Below, one piece after another: positions 1 through 7,903 of a DNA stretch of 21,905 nt. Position 1 is the stretch's first letter, and the number at the start of each line of letters is the position of its first letter. Location: contig JBBPYR010000158.1 in assembly GCA_038199755.1 (NCBI GenBank), forward strand, positions 1-21,905, in the 5' to 3' direction. Origin of the DNA: JBBPYR01 sp038199755 (GTDB lineage: Bacteria > Chloroflexota > Ktedonobacteria > Ktedonobacterales > Ktedonobacteraceae). A model generated the notes under the pieces. It ran no database searches and was not told the origin of the DNA. It saw only the letters and a program-made list of their open reading frames with translations. The translations under genes and the position numbers were made by a program.

Positions 1-104
1 GGAACGCGTCCGTTTGGGTACGATTCCCCCCTTCCCCGCGGGCGACCCAGAGGGTCCCAGCCCCTCATCCGCCACATCCCCGCCCCTACGGAAGACATGG
101 ATAT

Positions 105-199
105 GCGATCAATCGCGTCAGAGGCCGTCGTATCATTGTAGGGGCATCCCCTTGCGGGTGCCCAATACGCCAACGATTACCGATTGATCGCGTCCCTAC
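105..199. repeat. Intergenic inverted-repeat region downstream of hemL
   Basis: Non-coding stretch just past the hemL stop. GCGATCAATCG at 105-115 is repeated in inverted form at 181-191 (11 bp, perfect). Between them lies a GC-rich hairpin: GGGCA at 142-146 and CCC at 148-150 pair with GGG at 156-158 and TGCCC at 159-163, with T147 bulged and a 5-nt loop. CCCTACG occurs at 84-90 and 194-200. The style (GTAGGGGC, CCCTAC ends) resembles dispersed small repeats of Chloroflexota and cyanobacteria. There is no T-run after the hairpin on the minus strand, so it is not a clear intrinsic terminator for the haem operon, although it lies in that position. Bases 1-104 show no gene. Confidence 0.5.
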
Positions 200-1512
200 G
201 CGGTTTCTTGTAGGGCTTGTTCTATGCACTCGATGGTGTTGGTTAGCATAGCATCATCAAGGGCGAGCGAGAGAAAGCAGGCTTCATATTGTGAGGGCGG
301 CAGATAGATGCCACGCGCTAACATGTTCCAGAAGAAACGGGCGAAGCGGGCGGTATCGGATTGCTTGGCTTGCTCATAGTTGGTTACGGGTGCCGCGTTA
401 AAGTAGAGGCAGAACATCGCGCCACAACGCACAAACTGTGCAGTAGTCTGCGTCTTGCGCAGAGCTTGCGTGATGCCCTCGCCGAGCAACTGGCTTTTCT
501 GCTCCAACAACGCGTATTGCCCTGGCTTACGCAACTCGGTCAGCGTCGCGATACCCGCCGCCATCGCCAGCGGATTGCCCGACAAGGTACCCGCCTGATA
601 CATCGGCCCCACAGGTGCTACCAACTGCATGATATCACGTCGCCCACCATAGGCACCCACAGGCAAGCCGCCGCCAATAATCTTGCCAAAGCAGGTCAGA
701 TCGGGCGTCATCTTCATACGCTCTTGCATGCCACCCAGAGCAACACGAAAACCTGTCATCACCTCGTCAAAGATCAGTAGCGCGCCATACTGCCGTGTCA
801 AACGTTGCAACTGCTCCAGAAAACCCGCCTCTGGCAAGACAAGCCCCATATTGGCTGCTATTGGCTCAACGATCACCGCCGCAATCTCGTCTGGATAAGC
901 TTGAAAGAGAGCTTCCACGGCGGCGGCATCATTATAGGCGGCGGTTAATGTGTTCTTAGTAGTATCGTGTGGCACGCCGGGACTATCGGGCAGGCCCATG
1001 GTGGCAACGCCAGAACCCGCCTGCACCAGCAGCATGTCCGCGTGCCCATGATAGCAGCCGCTAAACTTGACGATCTTGTCGCGCCCCGTGAAGGCTCGCG
1101 CCAAGCGGAGCGCACTCATCGTCGCCTCGGTGCCAGAGTTGACAAAGCGAATCATCTCGACTGATGGCACGCTTGCCAGCACCAGCTTTGCCAGTTCGCT
1201 CTCGGCCTGTGTCGGCGTGCCAAAGCTAAAGCCGCGCGCACTGGCTTGCACCACCGCCTCGACCACGCTAGGATAGGCATGGCCCAGAATCATCGGCCCC
1301 CATGACTGCACATAGTCAAGGTAGCGGTTGCCATCTACATCAAACAGATGGGGACCAAGCGCGGAATCGATGAAGACGGGGTCGCCCCCAACGCCAAGAA
1401 ACGCACGCACAGGGCTATTGACGCCTCCGGGCAGCAGCGTCTGTGCCTCTTGAAACAACTCGTGAGAGCGAGCGAGCGAGAACATTTCGCCCTGATACGT
1501 TCGATGTTGCAT
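196..1512 (-). CDS. hemL: Glutamate-1-semialdehyde 2,1-aminomutase
   Basis: A 438-residue PLP enzyme, the usual length for the family. It converts glutamate-1-semialdehyde to 5-aminolevulinate in the cytoplasm, the second step of the C5 route to tetrapyrroles. Visible motifs: LLPGGVNSPVRAF near residue 27, NSGTEA at 125-130 (phosphate-binding loop), the YHGH stretch at 154-157, DEVMTGFR at 249-256, and the PLP-binding lysine K277 in CFGKIIGGGLPVGAYGG. The chosen ATG at 1510-1512 is preceded by AGAGGAT; a second Met nine residues in is possible. It is the last gene of the hemA-C-D-Q-L operon, 31 nt after the hemQ-like stop, and works directly with HemA, whose product is its substrate. Confidence 0.97.
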   Translation of the reverse strand: MQHRTYQGEMFSLARSHELFQEAQTLLPGGVNSPVRAFLGVGGDPVFIDSALGPHLFDVDGNRYLDYVQSWGPMILGHAYPSVVEAVVQASARGFSFGTPTQAESELAKLVLASVPSVEMIRFVNSGTEATMSALRLARAFTGRDKIVKFSGCYHGHADMLLVQAGSGVATMGLPDSPGVPHDTTKNTLTAAYNDAAAVEALFQAYPDEIAAVIVEPIAANMGLVLPEAGFLEQLQRLTRQYGALLIFDEVMTGFRVALGGMQERMKMTPDLTCFGKIIGGGLPVGAYGGRRDIMQLVAPVGPMYQAGTLSGNPLAMAAGIATLTELRKPGQYALLEQKSQLLGEGITQALRKTQTTAQFVRCGAMFCLYFNAAPVTNYEQAKQSDTARFARFFWNMLARGIYLPPSQYEACFLSLALDDAMLTNTIECIEQALQETA

Positions 1513-1543
1513 GTTATCCTCTTCGCTTGACGCGTATTGAACG

Positions 1544-2311
1544 CTATGCGCCGATGGCTTCTAAAATCTCGTCAATGGGTTGCGCGACACAGGTGAACAT
1601 GGGCGTGTCACGCAGCGTATACATGCTGGCCTCGGTTTCGCGCAGTTGCTGCACGAGGTCCAGAAAGTCCGCGATCTCGTCAGTCTCAAACGCCACTACA
1701 AATTCCTGATCATCCAGCCCAAAAGAGTACGTGGTGTTGAGAGACACGCTAGGATAGGTCAGGCCAACACGAATATGCTCATTCATCATACGCTTGCGAT
1801 CTTCCATCGGCAAGGCATACCAGGCGCGGGTCTTGACGAATGGATAGACGAACAGATATTTCTTATCGTCCGGCCTGATGACCAAACGTGGGTCATGGCT
1901 ACCACGAGCATTTTTGCCAACATAGATCGAGCGTTTCGTCATCGAAAGGAAGGCATGCGACTCGCGGAGATAGGGTCCCAGCGCGCTACGACGCAGCTGG
2001 CTGCTCAGTGTACGCAGTTCGTCGATGTTCTCCGTCGCCTGCCAGATCATAAAGTCACAATCTGAGCGCAGACCATACAGGCTAAAAGTGCGCACCAGCG
2101 CATCCTCACCATATGCAGCGATGATGGAGCGTAGTTGCTGCTTGCCCTCTACGCGCACGTTCAGGGGCAGCAATTGCCACTGCGGATCAAGCTTATAGAA
2201 GGTGAAGCGCACCAGTTGACGCGGCTGTTTTGGCTTTGCCTTCGCTAGCGCGGGTGCAGCCTCGGTCTGAGCCGGTGTTTCGGCTGCTGGAACGGTTATC
2301 TGTTCTGTCAT
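1544..2311 (-). CDS. hemQ: HemQ / chlorite-dismutase family haem protein (probable coproheme decarboxylase)
   Basis: 255 residues from ATG 2309-2311. This start is preceded by GGAAGA and overlaps the hemD stop as ATGA; an upstream in-frame Met at 2443 lies inside hemD and is unlikely. Residues 1-30 are an Ala/Pro/Lys-rich tail; the rest is the Cld/HemQ fold. Y156 and K160 in YPFVK match the catalytic Tyr and Lys spacing (YPMxK) of Gram-positive coproheme decarboxylases, and H179 in MNEHIRVG is the expected proximal haem ligand. The position 13 residues after that His is Asn, where true chlorite dismutases have Arg, so chlorite detoxification is unlikely. HemQ oxidatively decarboxylates coproheme to haem b, the last step of the coproporphyrin-dependent pathway. 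The operon context supports a haem-synthesis role; activity itself is inferred. Confidence 0.88.
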   Translation of the reverse strand: MTEQITVPAAETPAQTEAAPALAKAKPKQPRQLVRFTFYKLDPQWQLLPLNVRVEGKQQLRSIIAAYGEDALVRTFSLYGLRSDCDFMIWQATENIDELRTLSSQLRRSALGPYLRESHAFLSMTKRSIYVGKNARGSHDPRLVIRPDDKKYLFVYPFVKTRAWYALPMEDRKRMMNEHIRVGLTYPSVSLNTTYSFGLDDQEFVVAFETDEIADFLDLVQQLRETEASMYTLRDTPMFTCVAQPIDEILEAIGA

Positions 2312-3219
2312 GATTCTTCCTTTATAGATGAATAATAGGCAACAATTGCCTGCATCAAACCCTCGATAGAAAACTCTTTTGCCTCGATATGCACAGGCAA
2401 GCCCAGCTCTCGTGCCGTCTGTGCCGTGATCGGACCAATACAAGCCACACGAACCCGCGCTTGCGCCGTTATAACCGCCACAAGCGACTGCGCATGATCT
2501 TCCTGTATAGGATCATGCCGCTCACAATCTTTGAGCCACGCCACAAAATTGCGTACCGTGGAGGAACTGGTAAAGGTGATAATATCAAGATTGCCCTGCC
2601 GCAATAGCTCTAGCACGGCATGCCCCTGCACATCATCATGGTCAACGGCATGGGTATAATACGCGGCCACTTCATCAACATGCGCCCCCGCCTGCTGCAA
2701 CTGGCTGACCAGCACGTTGCGCGCCTCCGCTGCACGCGCCAACAGGATATGCATGTCAGCCAGCGAGACGCCGCGCTGCCGAGCGTCCTCGATAATGGCG
2801 GTAGCCATGCTTTCAGCAATGTACTCGTCAGGCACAAGATCGGCTTTGAGGCCATAGTGAGCGAGCGCGGTGGCGGTCGCGGGTCCAATGGCGGCAATAC
2901 GTACGGGGCTCATTGCCAGCAAATCGTAGCCCCGTTCCCGTAAACGTTCGCAACACACAGCAACGCCGTTCGCGCTGGTGAACACCAGCCAATCATAGCC
3001 CTGCTGATTATCCTGCACATTGTCCACATACAAACGTTGCAGAGCGGTATCCAATTGTGTCCAGTCTCGTGGCGGCTCAATGCGAATGGTGGGAAACTCC
3101 ACTGGGAATGCGCCCGCCAGCCGCAACTGCTGGCTGAACGCGCTGGCCTGTTCGCGTGTACGTGTGACCAGCACGCGCTTCCCTTGTAGGGGAAGGCTGG
3201 CAATGATGGGCTCAGACAT
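2308..3219 (-). CDS. hemD: Uroporphyrinogen-III synthase
   Basis: 303 residues from ATG 3217-3219, preceded by GGAG at 8 nt and overlapping the hemC stop by 8 bp; longer reading of the frame runs into hemC and lacks family sequence. It closes and inverts ring D of hydroxymethylbilane to give uroporphyrinogen III. HemD is poorly conserved, but the two-lobed pattern is clear: KRVLVTRTREQA near residue 14, DWLVFTSANGV near 76, IAAIGPATATAL near 109, then the repeated set DIITFTSSSTVRNF near 212 and VACIGPITAQTA near 261. The stop overlaps the hemQ-like start by 4 bp, implying translational coupling. It is slightly longer than the common 250-270 residues, mostly in loops. Confidence 0.93.
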   Translation of the reverse strand: MSEPIIASLPLQGKRVLVTRTREQASAFSQQLRLAGAFPVEFPTIRIEPPRDWTQLDTALQRLYVDNVQDNQQGYDWLVFTSANGVAVCCERLRERGYDLLAMSPVRIAAIGPATATALAHYGLKADLVPDEYIAESMATAIIEDARQRGVSLADMHILLARAAEARNVLVSQLQQAGAHVDEVAAYYTHAVDHDDVQGHAVLELLRQGNLDIITFTSSSTVRNFVAWLKDCERHDPIQEDHAQSLVAVITAQARVRVACIGPITAQTARELGLPVHIEAKEFSIEGLMQAIVAYYSSIKEES

Positions 3220-4216
3220 ATTGACGCTCCGTTGCCTTGCCTTGCTGTATCTCTTGAATAATCTGTGCGGCCCCCTGTGCCAGTGCCTGATGAGCCAGCC
3301 GGATGCCAAGGTTTCTCGCATCCTCAACACTCATAGCAGCATGCCAGGGTATGCTATCATTCACAGAAATACGCTGTTGCCCATCCAGACTGATCACCAG
3401 TCCACGTGCATGCAGTTGTTCAGCACTCACTTCACCATAGGCCGCAACGGGCAGATAACAGCCAGCTCCCAGTTCGCGCATAAACGTGCGTTCAGCACCG
3501 GTGGCAGCCTCCACCACGGCATCATTGAGGGGTGCCAGCAACGCGCACAAGGCTGGCTCATTGCGCGTCTCTAGAGCGAGTGCTCCCTGTCCTGGTGCGG
3601 GCAACATCAGCTCAATGGGGAAGTACTGCATGTTGCGGCGATCTCGTTCGGCGATCTCCATGCGATGTAAACCGGCAGCGGCCAGGATAATGCCATCATA
3701 CTCGCCCGCCTCCAGTTTGCGTAGCCGTGTATCAACGTTGCCACGCAAGGGCAGGATTTCCGCGTCTGGACTCAGTGTTCGTATCTGGGCGGTGCGCCGT
3801 AGACTGCATGTGCCAACGCGTAACGCACTGCCAGCCAGAGCTTCTTTTTCTACAGCAAACAATCCCTGCCGCGTTATCTGCATAGGGACCGCTGAGACAA
3901 AAACATCGCGCACATCTTCGCGTGGCCCAGCGATAAAGAGCCGCAAACCTTCAGGTTGCGTGGTGGGCATGTCCTTCAAGCTATGCACCGCGAGGTCTAT
4001 GCGCCGCTCGTGCAGAGCATACTCGATCTCGGTGACAAATACACCATCGCCGCCAATCTGCGTCAATGGGGCATTGGTAACGCGATCACCTGTCGTATGA
4101 ATTTGTTCGATGACTATTTCAAGATCAGGCCACAGGTGATGAAGCCGTGTTATAACCCAGTGTGTCTGTATCATGGCGAGCTTGCTGGCTCGTGTCCCTA
4201 GAATAATTCGCTTCAT
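3212..4216 (-). CDS. hemC: Hydroxymethylbilane synthase (porphobilinogen deaminase)
   Basis: 334 residues. The start ATG 4214-4216 gives the canonical N-terminus MKRIILGTRASKLAM and has GGAAGA upstream. It polymerises four porphobilinogens into hydroxymethylbilane in the cytoplasm. Motifs: HSLKDMP with catalytic D82, GTCSLRR at 135-141 (usually GTSSLRR), LPLRGNVDTRL at 155-165, APGQGALALE at 207-216, and C253 in ELGAGCYLPVAAYG, which carries the dipyrromethane cofactor. The start lies 92 bp inside the 3' end of hemA in another frame, and the stop overlaps hemD by 8 bp, so this gene is tightly coupled on both sides. Confidence 0.97.
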   Translation of the reverse strand: MKRIILGTRASKLAMIQTHWVITRLHHLWPDLEIVIEQIHTTGDRVTNAPLTQIGGDGVFVTEIEYALHERRIDLAVHSLKDMPTTQPEGLRLFIAGPREDVRDVFVSAVPMQITRQGLFAVEKEALAGSALRVGTCSLRRTAQIRTLSPDAEILPLRGNVDTRLRKLEAGEYDGIILAAAGLHRMEIAERDRRNMQYFPIELMLPAPGQGALALETRNEPALCALLAPLNDAVVEAATGAERTFMRELGAGCYLPVAAYGEVSAEQLHARGLVISLDGQQRISVNDSIPWHAAMSVEDARNLGIRLAHQALAQGAAQIIQEIQQGKATERQYV

Positions 4217-5480
4217 GTTTTTCTTCCAAATCAAACAAATATCGTACGGCCTCTGCGTAAAAAGACCCCTCTCCAGCAGCAGCGGCATCCTTTAAGCGCA
4301 GGGTCGGTGTATGCAATAGTTTATTCATAAGTCGCGTCGTCAATTCACGCACAGCAGCAGCTTCTCGCTCGGAAAGCATCGGTGCCAACTGTCGCATTGC
4401 CCGTTCCAGTTCTTGCTCGCGTAGCCCATCCACATATTGCCGTAACACTTTAATGGTGCCAACCACATCAAGCGAGGCCAGCCAGCGTTGAAAAGCCGTG
4501 ACCTCCTCACCAATGATCGTCTCCACATGCACAGCCTCTTGTTGACGCAGCTGCAAGCCCTTTGAAACCTCTGTGTGCAAATCGTCAAGGTTATAGAGGT
4601 ATATCCCTGGCAACAAACCAACACTCTGCTCAATATCGCGTGGGAGCGCAATATCTATCATGAGGAGTGGACGTTGGGCGCGTTGCTCCATTACGCGTTG
4701 CATCAATTGTGTCGTAATCAGTGCGCGTGGTGCCTTTGTCGATGAAATCACCACATCCGCCTCTGCCAACGCATAGGATAGTTCAGTAAACGCTCGGTGT
4801 GTGGCTCCCAGTGTCTGTGCCAGTTGAACGGCGTGCTCCGACGTGCGGTTGACAATGACCAGACGCTGCGCTCCATTATCACGCAAATTACGCGCCGCCA
4901 GTTCGCTCATCTCCCCTGATCCGACTAACAAAATGTTGGCATCATAGAGAGAGGGGAAGAGTCGGCGTGCCAATTGTACGGCGACATGGCTGATAGAAAC
5001 GGCACTGCGGCTAATACCAGTCTCACTACGAGCTCGCTTGCCCGTCACTAGGGCAGATCGCAAAAGGGCAGACAGCACAGGGCCAGCGTGTCCTCCCTTG
5101 AGGGCAAGTTCTAACGCATCGGCTACCTGCCCCTGAATCTGGGGCTCCCCTGGCACGAGCGAAAACAGACCACAGGTGACGCCGAACAGATGGCGAATAG
5201 CATGCTCATCCACCAGTGAATAACAGTGTTCAGCCAGTTCCTTTTGGTCCACCTGCCGTGCCTCGACCAAAGAGTGTAGTATATCAGCTTGTCCAACCTG
5301 AGCGTCTGCGCACAAAGCATAGACTTCTATGCGGTTACAAGTTGACAGCAGCACACACTCCTGCGTTGTCTTCTGAATGTTCGTCAACACCTGCACCGCT
5401 TGTTGCGAGGAACAAGCCAGACGCTCACGCAAGAGAATAGGTGCAGTCGTATGGTCAACGCCGACAGCGACGATATCCAT
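4125..5480 (-). CDS. hemA: Glutamyl-tRNA reductase
   Basis: 451 residues; reduces glutamyl-tRNA(Glu) with NADPH to glutamate-1-semialdehyde, the committed and usually regulated step. The N-terminal catalytic domain has the thioester Cys C48 in LLSTCNRIEVYA and the VPGEPQIQGQV motif at 109-119 (commonly LGEPQILGQ). The NADPH domain has ILLVGSGEMSELAARNL from residue 183 and VNRT at 210-213. A helical dimerisation domain follows. The C-terminal 30 residues (422-451) are an extra hydrophilic tail encoded inside hemC. ATG 5478-5480 is preceded by GAGG at 5 nt. First gene of the haem operon, about 35 nt downstream of its predicted transcription start. Confidence 0.97.
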   Translation of the reverse strand: MDIVAVGVDHTTAPILLRERLACSSQQAVQVLTNIQKTTQECVLLSTCNRIEVYALCADAQVGQADILHSLVEARQVDQKELAEHCYSLVDEHAIRHLFGVTCGLFSLVPGEPQIQGQVADALELALKGGHAGPVLSALLRSALVTGKRARSETGISRSAVSISHVAVQLARRLFPSLYDANILLVGSGEMSELAARNLRDNGAQRLVIVNRTSEHAVQLAQTLGATHRAFTELSYALAEADVVISSTKAPRALITTQLMQRVMEQRAQRPLLMIDIALPRDIEQSVGLLPGIYLYNLDDLHTEVSKGLQLRQQEAVHVETIIGEEVTAFQRWLASLDVVGTIKVLRQYVDGLREQELERAMRQLAPMLSEREAAAVRELTTRLMNKLLHTPTLRLKDAAAAGEGSFYAEAVRYLFDLEEKHEANYSRDTSQQARHDTDTLGYNTASSPVA

Positions 5481-5521
5481 AAAAACCTCGTAAATCTATA
5501 TGCTATAAGTATTCTATAGAG

Positions 5522-5549
5522 ATTTTAGCGTTTTTTTGAGTTTCGTCAA
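5522..5549 (-). promoter_or_regulatory. Predicted sigma70-type promoter of the haem operon
   Basis: On the minus strand, TTGACG (5549-5544) and TAAAAT (5527-5522) are separated by 16 nt, with an A-rich spacer. The predicted start of transcription is near 5515, giving a short leader of about 35 nt before hemA. Spacing is 1 nt under the optimum. No regulatory leader structure was seen in so short a 5' region. Confidence 0.6.
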
Positions 5550-5573
5550 GAGCGTATATGCCTATATCGTATC

Positions 5574-5585
5574 AGGTATATACCT
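5574..5585. promoter_or_regulatory. 12-bp perfect palindrome upstream of hemA promoter
   Basis: AGGTATATACCT is a perfect palindrome about 25 bp upstream of the hemA -35 box, in the divergent intergenic region 5481-5818. It could be an operator for a dimeric regulator of hemA or of the divergent gene. This rests only on position and symmetry. The rest of 5481-5818 is AT-rich and holds no convincing gene. A TATAAT at 5669-5674 and a TATACT at 5777-5782 on the plus strand are possible -10 boxes for the gene at 5819, but neither has a good -35 box. Confidence 0.3.
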
Positions 5586-5818
5586 TATTTCGTTGCTATT
5601 TTGTCGTTTCCCTCCTCCTCATAAAGAAATGGTACCTTCTCTGCTCAGTTTGCGCTGTCAAAACGTTGTATAATCAAATGGCATCGAACAGTTGCTCACT
5701 CAGAAGAGATATGCAACTATTAAGCATAGCGTCTTCTTCGTACGAGACAAAATGGCAAATATAGTCGATAGATATATATACTTATCAAATATAGTGCTCA
5801 TCAGAAAAGGTAGTATCC

Positions 5819-7828
5819 ATGTATAGTTGTCCTAGATGTAATAACGAGCTTCCGACTAATGCACGCTTTTGCACTAAATGTGGCTTCAACCAAACCAACG
5901 CGAGGATGACAGCCGTCTCATCACAACAAGCATCACCGCCACCCGCTTCTGAAGGGGGAAAAGGCCCTGCTACGCCTATACCCAGTAATCAGAGTATTAT
6001 TCGGCCAGTTGGACCTGCTCCCAAAAGAGGCACTAACCCTGCTACGCCTGACCGTCCCAATGGGAATGTGCCACCGACACAGCAGGCCCCAATGCCGATG
6101 GCGTTCATCCCAGAGTCACCTGTTCCCTCACAAAAGCCAGCTTCCGCCAAAGGCGAAGGTGAGTCACCAATACAAAAAATAGGCCCAGCTCTGCCTTTAC
6201 CAAAGGGACCACAACAACCACCGCAAACTCCAATGGTGGCGCAAACGATGCAACCAATGGCGTTTCAGCCTGCGGCTCCAACACCACAAGCAAAGAAAGG
6301 TGCCCCACCTCTAACTACCCCGCAAGGGAAAGCAGGGCAGGCAAAGCCGAAGGGTCTGCCTCAGTCTCCTCAAACACCTCAGCCCCCTCAGAAGCCATCG
6401 GCCTCTCAGTTACCTACTACCCCGTTTCAGAGGCCAAACAGCAATGGGCAAGCACCCACGTCTGAGAAGCAAAGAAACCCTGCCTCAAACATGCCTAATC
6501 TCCCACAAACGCCCTATCAGCACTCGGATAATGGAGAAAGTATGGCCGCCACCAGCAAAGCTGCCGAGCATTGGCACAATAGTTGGCTAGATCGTCAGCG
6601 GGCAGAGGCTGGCCCTGCGGTTGGCATCACACGTGGACAAGCCGTCGTGCCAGAACCATTATTAGCTATGCAGCAAAGCTTGGCACGCATGCGTGCGGTG
6701 ATCTTCACACAGAACACAAAAAAGCAAAGCCAAGGGATGGGCTTTAGCTTCTGGCTCGCCGTTGCCATGATATTCTGTCTCATTATTGGTCTTGGCACCT
6801 ATATCATTTCTACCTATATTCCGAATGGTCAACTACAAAATAAAATTGCCGTCACGAGCGATGGGCCAATCCCCTTACTGACGATCCAAAATAAGCAGAA
6901 TACTATCATCGTTGGACAACTTCTACGCCTTCATGGTGATCATTTCGGGGCACACCATACAATTACCTTTTTTCTCAATTCAATAGCACTACAAGCGAAG
7001 AGCGGAAGCGTCGTCAGCTCGGCAAAGGGTGCATTCGATGCCTCCCTTACCATCACGCCAACGACACTGGTTGGCTCTTATGTGCTAGAGGCCGTTGATA
7101 ATCAAGCAGGGAAACATGCGTTCGCGAATGTACAAGTGTTGCCCGCCACAACTCCTACCAACACGACAGCCTTAGAACTTCTCACCAAACAAGGGACAGC
7201 AATTACCACCCTCACCTTTAAGGGACAGGTCAGTCGCGGCAATCTGCCAAGACAAGATGTTGTCCTGCATAATACCAGCAATGCAGTCATACCGTGGACA
7301 GCCGACACAATTACCAATAACGGCGTGAATTGGCTGATCATTGATGATGGACTTTCGGGCGGGCAGCTCAATAGCAATGAAAGCACCACCATCGGCGTGA
7401 GCATTTTGACAGTTGGCATGACGAGTGGTCTCTATACTGGCGATATCATTTTCACCGTCGGCAATAACCAGCAGGTGGTGTTGCCAGTTTCACTGCAATT
7501 GACTGATGTGAATAATGAACTCGTTGTCAGTCCTAACCCAGTCATCGCCATCATCCAAGCTGGAGGAACCTGCCTGCCGGACACCACACTCACCCTGATT
7601 AATTTAAGCGGTACGAGTGCCAGTTGGGATGTAAAAGGTGATAACGCCTTCAATCAGCAGCACATTCATTTTGATGGGCAGCTAGAAGAAAGCAACACCC
7701 TCTTATCCGGTAATACGAAGATCATCTCAATTGCCTGTGTTGGCGTTCAATTAGGCATGACTTATCACATCACCGTGTACTATAATGGACAATCAGTCCA
7801 TGTACCGATAAACGTACGCGCAGCGTAA
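5819..7828 (+). CDS. Zinc-ribbon membrane protein with Pro/Gln-rich linker and external Ig-like domains
   Basis: 669 residues; AAAAGG lies 8 nt before the ATG. Layout: a zinc ribbon at residues 4-21 (CPRC and CTKC), a Pro/Gln/Thr-rich low-complexity stretch at about 35-235, a polar segment, one membrane helix at about 309-333, then three beta-rich units. The first, about 343-441, resembles an IPT/TIG-type Ig fold. The second, about 455-562, resembles a BACON-like domain (GVNWLIIDDGLSGGQLNSN, then SGLYTGDIIFTVG). The third, about 566-667, has the same style. The expected topology places the zinc ribbon inside and the Ig domains outside. No enzyme motif is seen and no function can be assigned; roles in surface binding or signalling across the membrane are guesses. 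A terminator follows 11 nt after the stop. Confidence 0.88.
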   Translation: MYSCPRCNNELPTNARFCTKCGFNQTNARMTAVSSQQASPPPASEGGKGPATPIPSNQSIIRPVGPAPKRGTNPATPDRPNGNVPPTQQAPMPMAFIPESPVPSQKPASAKGEGESPIQKIGPALPLPKGPQQPPQTPMVAQTMQPMAFQPAAPTPQAKKGAPPLTTPQGKAGQAKPKGLPQSPQTPQPPQKPSASQLPTTPFQRPNSNGQAPTSEKQRNPASNMPNLPQTPYQHSDNGESMAATSKAAEHWHNSWLDRQRAEAGPAVGITRGQAVVPEPLLAMQQSLARMRAVIFTQNTKKQSQGMGFSFWLAVAMIFCLIIGLGTYIISTYIPNGQLQNKIAVTSDGPIPLLTIQNKQNTIIVGQLLRLHGDHFGAHHTITFFLNSIALQAKSGSVVSSAKGAFDASLTITPTTLVGSYVLEAVDNQAGKHAFANVQVLPATTPTNTTALELLTKQGTAITTLTFKGQVSRGNLPRQDVVLHNTSNAVIPWTADTITNNGVNWLIIDDGLSGGQLNSNESTTIGVSILTVGMTSGLYTGDIIFTVGNNQQVVLPVSLQLTDVNNELVVSPNPVIAIIQAGGTCLPDTTLTLINLSGTSASWDVKGDNAFNQQHIHFDGQLEESNTLLSGNTKIISIACVGVQLGMTYHITVYYNGQSVHVPINVRAA

Positions 7829-7838
7829 AGAGGTGCGG

Positions 7839-7865
7839 TTGCGGTTGTACTCAATACAACCGCAA
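7839..7865 (+). terminator. Intrinsic terminator-like hairpin after the zinc-ribbon gene
   Basis: An 11-bp perfect stem, TTGCGGTTGTA (7839-7849) with TACAACCGCAA (7855-7865), has a 5-nt loop and is followed by the T-rich tract TCCCCTTTTCTTTCTC. The tract is interrupted by C, so termination may be partial and allow read-through to the small membrane-protein gene that starts at 7904. Confidence 0.65.
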
Positions 7866-7903
7866 TCCCCTTTTCTTTCTCTATCGTCGAAGGAGTGGTT
7901 GCC

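Noticed and set aside
1544..2311. Chlorite dismutase for chlorite/perchlorate metabolism
   Set aside because: The distal Arg position is Asn, the YPxxK pair of coproheme decarboxylases is present, and the gene is embedded in a haem operon.
3486..4100. A 204-codon plus-strand frame opposite hemC
   Set aside because: hemC has all family motifs on the other strand; the frame is an antisense shadow rich in Arg/Ser with no recognisable domain.
5558..5764. A 68-codon plus-strand frame in the gap between hemA and the zinc-ribbon gene
   Set aside because: No convincing ribosome-binding site, composition like non-coding AT-rich DNA, and it overlaps the palindrome at 5574-5585. A real short gene is not supported.
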